Source of the DNA: an uncultured Lachnospiraceae bacterium
GTDB lineage: Bacteria; Bacillota; Clostridia; Lachnospirales; Lachnospiraceae
Direction: 5' to 3'
Assembly (NCBI GenBank): GCA_958444395.1
Contig: CAUCOL010000035.1
Span: 1 to 10,122 of the forward strand
Length of the DNA stretch: 10,122 nt
The notes beneath the pieces were generated by a model. It was not told the DNA's origin, made no database searches, and saw only the letters and a program-made list of their open reading frames with translations. Positions within the stretch are counted from its first letter, which is position 1. The number at the start of each line of letters is the position of its first letter. The position numbers and the translations under genes are program-made. Positions 7,322 to 10,122 of the stretch are shown here, piece by piece.

Positions 7322-8872
7322 ATGAAAATACGTACCCGTTTAATCCTGTCCTTTCTGATCCTGATCTTTTTCCCATTTCTTACAATGGGTATCTGTGCCA
7401 ATATCATCCTTTCACAGCAAAGCACGATATTGGCAGATTCCTATCAGACAGATATCTCTGCTTCTTCCTTTTTATTTAATCCTTTACATGTCCTGTATAC
7501 AACAACCATGAAGGATTACAATGAACTGGTCGAGCTGGCAGATGAATCACCGGATGAATTTGCCGATAAGGAATTTCTGCGTCGATTAAATCAGATGCTG
7601 AATCAACGTTACTCCTTCCTGATCGTCCGGATCGCAAATGAAGATTATTTCATCGGAAATTCTGCGATCTACAAGAAAATGGATAAACTGCCGGACTTTG
7701 GTGACTATAATACCGGTTCTCGCAATACGATGATCATCGACCGTTCGATCCCCGGACTGATCAAATCAAAGGATTTCTATTTTACTGACCATAGTTGCGG
7801 CCAGTTCTATCTGATCACAGATCTGAACCATCTGCAGCCTACCTGGGAACATTCGATCAAAAAACTGATCGCCATGATGGCATGTATCATCGTGCTCACT
7901 GCACTCGGTCTGGTGATCTGGCTCTACCGCAGCATCGTCAAACCAATGAATGTACTGCGTATCGCTACGATGCAGATCGGTGCCGGCTACCTCGCTAATC
8001 CGGTTCCGGTTCCTTCGACTGATGAGATTGGAGAGCTGTGCCGTGACTTTGAAGAGATGCGGATCCGGTTAAAGGAAATGATCGACGAACGCATGCGCTA
8101 TGAGCAGGATACCCGCGAAATGATCAGCAGTATGGCACATGACCTGCAGACTCCGCTGACATCGATCAAAGGCTATGCTGAGGGCATTCTGGATGGTGTC
8201 GCCAATACGCCGGAAAAACAGCAGAAATATGTCCGTACGATCTACTCTAAGGCATCGGATATGAGTTATCTGGTAGATGAGCTCTCTATTTTTGCAAAGG
8301 TAGAACAAAATACACTTCCCTACCATTTCATTCCGCTCAATCTGCACAGCTATTTTCAGGACTGCATCACAGAATTTTCATTGGACATGGAGACAAAACA
8401 TGTTACAATGACATATGAAAATACATGTTCTGAGGACACTGTGGTGCTGGCAGATCCTGAGCAGCTGAAACGTGTCATTAACAATATTATCGGAAATGCA
8501 GAGAAATATATGGACAAAGATGCCGGTACGATCACTATCCGCATCCAGGATGTACCACTGCCGGCTCCGGTCACACCGCTCTACCGTCAGTTGAATGACG
8601 ATGGTACGGAAGTCGAAGATGCCATGCATCCTGATGAGTTTGTCCAGGTCGAGATCCGGGACAATGGTCCCGGCATTGAAGCCAAAGATCTCCCTTATAT
8701 CTTCCATCGGTTCTTCCGTGCGGATGCTTCCCGAAATTCTTCCAAACGGGGCAGTGGACTGGGACTGGCGATCGTCGCCCGCATTATCGAAGACCACGGT
8801 GGCAGAGTCTGGGCACAGAGTACCCTGGGAGAAGGCACCAGCATCTTTTTTACATTAAAAAAACAGGTATGA
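7322..8872 (+). CDS. Sensor histidine kinase, two-helix membrane type with HAMP
   Basis: A 516-residue two-component sensor. Membrane helices fall at about 8-30 and 181-201, so an extracytoplasmic sensing region of about 150 residues faces outside, with no recognised ligand motif. HAMP follows at 202-254. The HisKA helix carries the phospho-acceptor H273 in MAHDLQTPLTSIKGY. The HATPase domain has the N box NNIIGNAEKY (387-396), the G1 box RDNGPGI (446-452), the F box FHRFFRAD (461-468) and the G2 box GSGLGLAI (477-484). A loop of about 30 residues, Pro- and acid-rich (409-438), is inserted between ATPase strands. All catalytic motifs are intact. It starts 31 bases after the sugar transferase stop with GGTGG upstream, and the regulator follows 33 bases later, so the three are probably co-transcribed. 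Sensor-before-regulator order is the less common one. The signal is unknown; an envelope signal is inferred from the neighbours. Confidence 0.93.
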   Translation: MKIRTRLILSFLILIFFPFLTMGICANIILSQQSTILADSYQTDISASSFLFNPLHVLYTTTMKDYNELVELADESPDEFADKEFLRRLNQMLNQRYSFLIVRIANEDYFIGNSAIYKKMDKLPDFGDYNTGSRNTMIIDRSIPGLIKSKDFYFTDHSCGQFYLITDLNHLQPTWEHSIKKLIAMMACIIVLTALGLVIWLYRSIVKPMNVLRIATMQIGAGYLANPVPVPSTDEIGELCRDFEEMRIRLKEMIDERMRYEQDTREMISSMAHDLQTPLTSIKGYAEGILDGVANTPEKQQKYVRTIYSKASDMSYLVDELSIFAKVEQNTLPYHFIPLNLHSYFQDCITEFSLDMETKHVTMTYENTCSEDTVVLADPEQLKRVINNIIGNAEKYMDKDAGTITIRIQDVPLPAPVTPLYRQLNDDGTEVEDAMHPDEFVQVEIRDNGPGIEAKDLPYIFHRFFRADASRNSSKRGSGLGLAIVARIIEDHGGRVWAQSTLGEGTSIFFTLKKQV

Positions 8873-8905
8873 ATTTGCGCACCAAGAAAGGAATGACGGA
8901 TTACT

Positions 8906-9595
8906 ATGGCAAAAATATTGATTATTGAGGATGAAACAGCGATTGCTGAACTGGAAAAAGATTATCTCGAATTAAGTGATTTTGAAGTAACAATGGAAAA
9001 GGACGGAAGCAGCGGTGCTGCCAGAGCACTGGATGAGAATTTCGATCTGATCATTCTGGATCTGATGTTACCGGGTATGGACGGCTTCGAAATCTGTAAA
9101 CTGATCCGTGAAAAGAAAAATACACCGATCATCATGGTATCTGCCAAGCAGGATGACATTGATAAGATCCGTGGTCTGGGTCTGGGCGCTGATGATTATA
9201 TGACAAAGCCATTCAGTCCCAGTGAACTGGTAGCGCGTGTAAAGGCACATCTGGCGAGCTATCAGCGGCTGACCACCAGCCAGCAGCCGGAGAACGATAT
9301 CATCGAGATCCGTGGTCTGAAGATTGATAAGACTGCCCGCCGCGTCTATGTCGATGGTAACGAAAAAGCATTTACAACGAAGGAGTTTGACCTGCTGACC
9401 TTTCTTGCAGAGCATCCAAACCATGTGTATACGAAGGAAGAACTCTTTAAAGAGATCTGGGAAATGGAATCGATCGGAGACATTGCAACAGTAACCGTCC
9501 ATATCAAGAAGATCCGTGAAAAGATCGATGATTCTTCTTCCCAGCCAAAATACATCGAAACGATCTGGGGTGTGGGCTACCGTTTCAAACTATAG
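8906..9595 (+). CDS. OmpR/PhoB-family response regulator
   Basis: A 229-residue DNA-binding regulator, the standard length for the family. The receiver domain (1-115) has the acidic pair E8-D9, the phospho-acceptor D52 in LILDLMLPG (one residue type apart from consensus), S79 in MVSAK and K101 in MTKPFSPSEL. The linker is Gln/Ser-rich, and the winged-helix domain at about 130-229 shows TTKEFDLLTFLAEHPNHVYTKEELF, a TVTVHIKKIREKI recognition helix and the closing ETIWGVGYRFKL wing. It is the partner of the kinase immediately upstream. GACGGA five bases before the ATG serves as a modest ribosome binding site. OmpR-family regulators bind direct repeats about 10-11 bp apart. TGTGAA-type boxes of that kind occur 260 bases downstream and a single similar box occurs before htrA, but a link to this regulator is inference. 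It could be PhoP-, ResD- or CssR-like, and residues alone do not decide. Confidence 0.95.
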   Translation: MAKILIIEDETAIAELEKDYLELSDFEVTMEKDGSSGAARALDENFDLIILDLMLPGMDGFEICKLIREKKNTPIIMVSAKQDDIDKIRGLGLGADDYMTKPFSPSELVARVKAHLASYQRLTTSQQPENDIIEIRGLKIDKTARRVYVDGNEKAFTTKEFDLLTFLAEHPNHVYTKEELFKEIWEMESIGDIATVTVHIKKIREKIDDSSSQPKYIETIWGVGYRFKL

Positions 9596-9691
9596 GATGC
9601 GCAGAACATAAACTGCGAAATGGCAGAGAATGGATTGTGTACAAAGGCAAAATGGATAAAACAACAAGAATATAGAATCAAATCAGCAGAA

Positions 9692-9732
9692 GGCGGTGAG
9701 AATATCCTATTGTATTCTCACCGCCTCCTCTT
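9692..9732 (+). terminator. Terminator after the two-component genes
   Basis: GGCGGTGAGAATA (9692-9704) and TATTCTCACCGCC (9713-9725) form a perfect 13-bp stem around an 8-base loop, followed by TCCTCTTT. The stem is very stable though the T-tract is interrupted. It lies 97 bases after the regulator stop and has no T-run on the other strand, so it terminates plus-strand transcription. Confidence 0.85.
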
Positions 9733-9748
9733 TCCATATAAAATGCGC

Positions 9749-9779
9749 AAAAATAAAAGAGCTGCTCTCGCAGCCCTTT
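9749..9779 (-). terminator. Intrinsic terminator of the candidate sRNA (or of the downstream permease gene)
   Basis: On the minus strand AAAGGGCTGC (9779-9770), a GAGA tetraloop of the GNRA type, and GCAGCTCTTT (9765-9756) make a 10-bp stem with one G-U pair. TATTTTT extends the U-tail (9755-9749). The orientation is minus only, because the plus side lacks a T-run. It could also terminate read-through from the permease gene that ends at 9987. Confidence 0.8.
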
Positions 9780-9838
9780 AAAGGAGAAGGTATGAAAAAA
9801 AATTTTAAGCACTTATCAAATGTTTTGCTTCATTTGAT
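9749..9838 (-). ncRNA. Candidate small regulatory RNA, about 90 nt
   Basis: The minus strand shows a full transcription unit without a convincing ORF. A TTGGCA-16-TATAAT promoter places the start at A9838. The RNA would open exactly with a stem-loop (ATCAAATG, 8-base loop, CATTTGAT; 9838-9815). A U-rich single-stranded stretch with eight Ts follows, then CCTTCTCCTTT (about 9789-9779), complementary to a strong Shine-Dalgarno sequence, and finally an intrinsic terminator (9779-9749). Gram-positive trans-acting RNAs often use such C/U-rich anti-SD stretches on target mRNAs. Inference: an sRNA that represses translation, possibly controlled by an OmpR-family regulator through the upstream boxes. 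I did not recognise a named family. The competing reading is a 19-codon plus-strand ORF in the same DNA. Confidence 0.5.
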
Positions 9839-9851
9839 AAGTTCATTATAG
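9792..9851 (+). CDS. Possible 19-residue small protein (uncertain)
   Basis: The plus strand has AAAGGAGAAGGT directly before an ATG and a short frame MKKNFKHLSNVLLHLISSL ending in TAG. The product would have a basic N-terminus and an amphipathic or hydrophobic remainder, like many membrane-active small peptides. Against it: no plus-strand promoter is visible between the strong terminator ending at 9732 and this ATG, the frame is built largely from a 12-bp inverted repeat (9811-9842), and the same bases make up a good minus-strand RNA gene. No family was recognised. I rate it as less likely than the antisense RNA reading, but the two are not exclusive. Confidence 0.25.
   Translation: MKKNFKHLSNVLLHLISSL
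9811..9842. repeat. 12-bp perfect inverted repeat
   Basis: ACTTATCAAATG (9811-9822) and CATTTGATAAGT (9831-9842) flank an 8-base spacer. Eight of the pairs make the 5' stem-loop of the candidate minus-strand RNA. The outer pairs extend into the promoter's discriminator region. The AT-rich symmetry would also suit a dimeric repressor site. Confidence 0.8.
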
Positions 9852-9872
9852 GGATGATTTGTGAACTGCCAA
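9845..9872 (-). promoter_or_regulatory. Strong sigma-A-type promoter on the minus strand (candidate sRNA)
   Basis: TTGGCA (9872-9867, 5 of 6 to consensus), a 16-base spacer and a perfect TATAAT (9850-9845) predict a start near A9838. No protein-coding frame of note follows on this strand before the terminator at 9779-9749. Confidence 0.6.
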
Positions 9873-9902
9873 TGATGAACTTGTAAAGAATTTGTGAACA
9901 AT
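9857..9902. promoter_or_regulatory. Candidate OmpR-family operator: TGTGAA/TGTAAA boxes on an 11-bp lattice
   Basis: A 10-bp direct repeat ATTTGTGAAC occurs at 9857-9866 and 9890-9899. With TGTAAA at 9882-9887 the core hexamers start at 9860, 9882 and 9893, multiples of 11 bp apart (the 9871 slot is degenerate). On the minus strand these read TTCACA, TTTACA, TTCACA, which fits the TTNACA-type half-sites described for Bacillus PhoP. Two boxes lie 10-26 bp upstream of the -35 of the minus-strand promoter, where an activator of this family would bind, and the third lies in its spacer. Confidence 0.45.
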
Positions 9903-9986
9903 TAGAAACTTTTGTCTTTTTTCGTACATATTTATAGATTTTGCAGAAAATAGCAGTCCGCTACCTTTGTCTATCCTTCCGCATAA

Positions 9987-10122
9987 TCATTCCGACGATA
10001 ATGTGATCGTATAGAGTGTCTGGATCAGGATCACACCAAACGGTCCCAGAAAAATACCGCCGATACCAAACAGCAGGATCCCAATATAGATTGCTGCTGT
10101 CATAAAGAACGGAAGGAGCCCC
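9987..10122 (-). CDS. AI-2E/YtvI-type membrane permease, C-terminal end (runs off right edge)
   Basis: The minus-strand frame entering from the right edge gives 44 residues, LLPFFMTAAIYIGILLFGIGGIFLGPFGVILIQTLY and a short polar tail, then TGA. The pattern is hydrophobic, with an aliphatic helix containing YIG-LLFGI-G-FLGP. It matches the last helices of the AI-2E transporter superfamily (YtvI, PerM and relatives), whose C-terminus typically reads GLxGLxLGPxxxA. These are polytopic inner-membrane proteins, some acting in sodium/proton exchange, some tied to sporulation (YtvI). Too little is present to choose a subfamily. No T-run terminator lies immediately after the stop; the first minus-strand one is 208 bases on, at 9779-9749. 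Confidence 0.7.
   Translation of the reverse strand, partial: GLLPFFMTAAIYIGILLFGIGGIFLGPFGVILIQTLYTITLSSE

Noticed and set aside
9692..9725. Perfect 13-bp inverted repeat considered as a mobile-element end or repressor site.
   Set aside because: Position just after an operon, 8-base loop and pyrimidine-rich 3' side fit a terminator; no transposase or target duplication is present.
9775..9784. Palindrome CCTTTAAAGG considered as an operator.
   Set aside because: It overlaps the terminator stem and the anti-SD stretch, which explain it better.
9815..9838. The hairpin followed by eight Ts on the minus strand considered as a terminator that ends the RNA after about 35 bases.
   Set aside because: About ten bases separate the stem from the T-run and the stem is AT-rich, so termination there is probably inefficient; the GC-rich terminator at 9779-9749 is far better.

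Overview
The window looks like chromosomal DNA from a low-to-moderate GC Gram-positive (Bacillota), most likely a gut clostridium of the Lachnospiraceae type. The reasons are a T-box riboswitch, an LTA-synthase-like membrane sulfatase, an HtrA protease with a non-cleaved membrane anchor and a Q/N/G-rich cytoplasmic arm, OmpR-family two-component genes and GGAGG-type ribosome binding sites. Species assignment is inference. No transposase, phage, CRISPR, tRNA or rRNA gene was seen.

Left half (1-5449) is all on the minus strand. Reading with transcription there is htrA (5449-3482), an LTA-synthase-like phosphotransferase/sulfatase (3361-1517), a short-chain dehydrogenase (1423-659), then a promoter, a T-box leader with its terminator (653-333) and the first 79 codons of acetolactate synthase ilvB, which runs off the left edge. 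The T-box separates the amino-acid biosynthesis gene from the envelope genes.

Right half: a divergent intergenic region (5450-5862) leads into a plus-strand cluster. It holds a polyprenyl-phosphate sugar phosphotransferase (5863-7290; the reading frame is open back to 5656, but a promoter inside that extension argues for a TTG start), a sensor kinase (7322-8872) and its OmpR-family response regulator (8906-9595), closed by a 13-bp-stem terminator. Gaps of 31 and 33 bases suggest one transcript. With htrA and the sulfatase opposite, the locus reads as cell-envelope construction plus envelope-stress sensing.

The last 530 bases hold the most unusual structure. Between the regulator's terminator and the 3' end of a minus-strand YtvI/AI-2E-type permease (partial) lies what looks like a complete small-RNA gene on the minus strand: a strong sigma-A-type promoter (TTGGCA-16-TATAAT), a predicted start exactly at a 5' stem-loop, an internal CCUUCUCCUUU anti-Shine-Dalgarno stretch, and a GNRA-loop terminator with a U-tail about 90 bases downstream. 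TGTGAA/TGTAAA boxes, two of them 11 bp apart just upstream of the -35 and a third in the spacer, resemble OmpR/PhoP-family operators. The same DNA read on the plus strand gives a 19-codon ORF with a good ribosome binding site, so the two readings compete.
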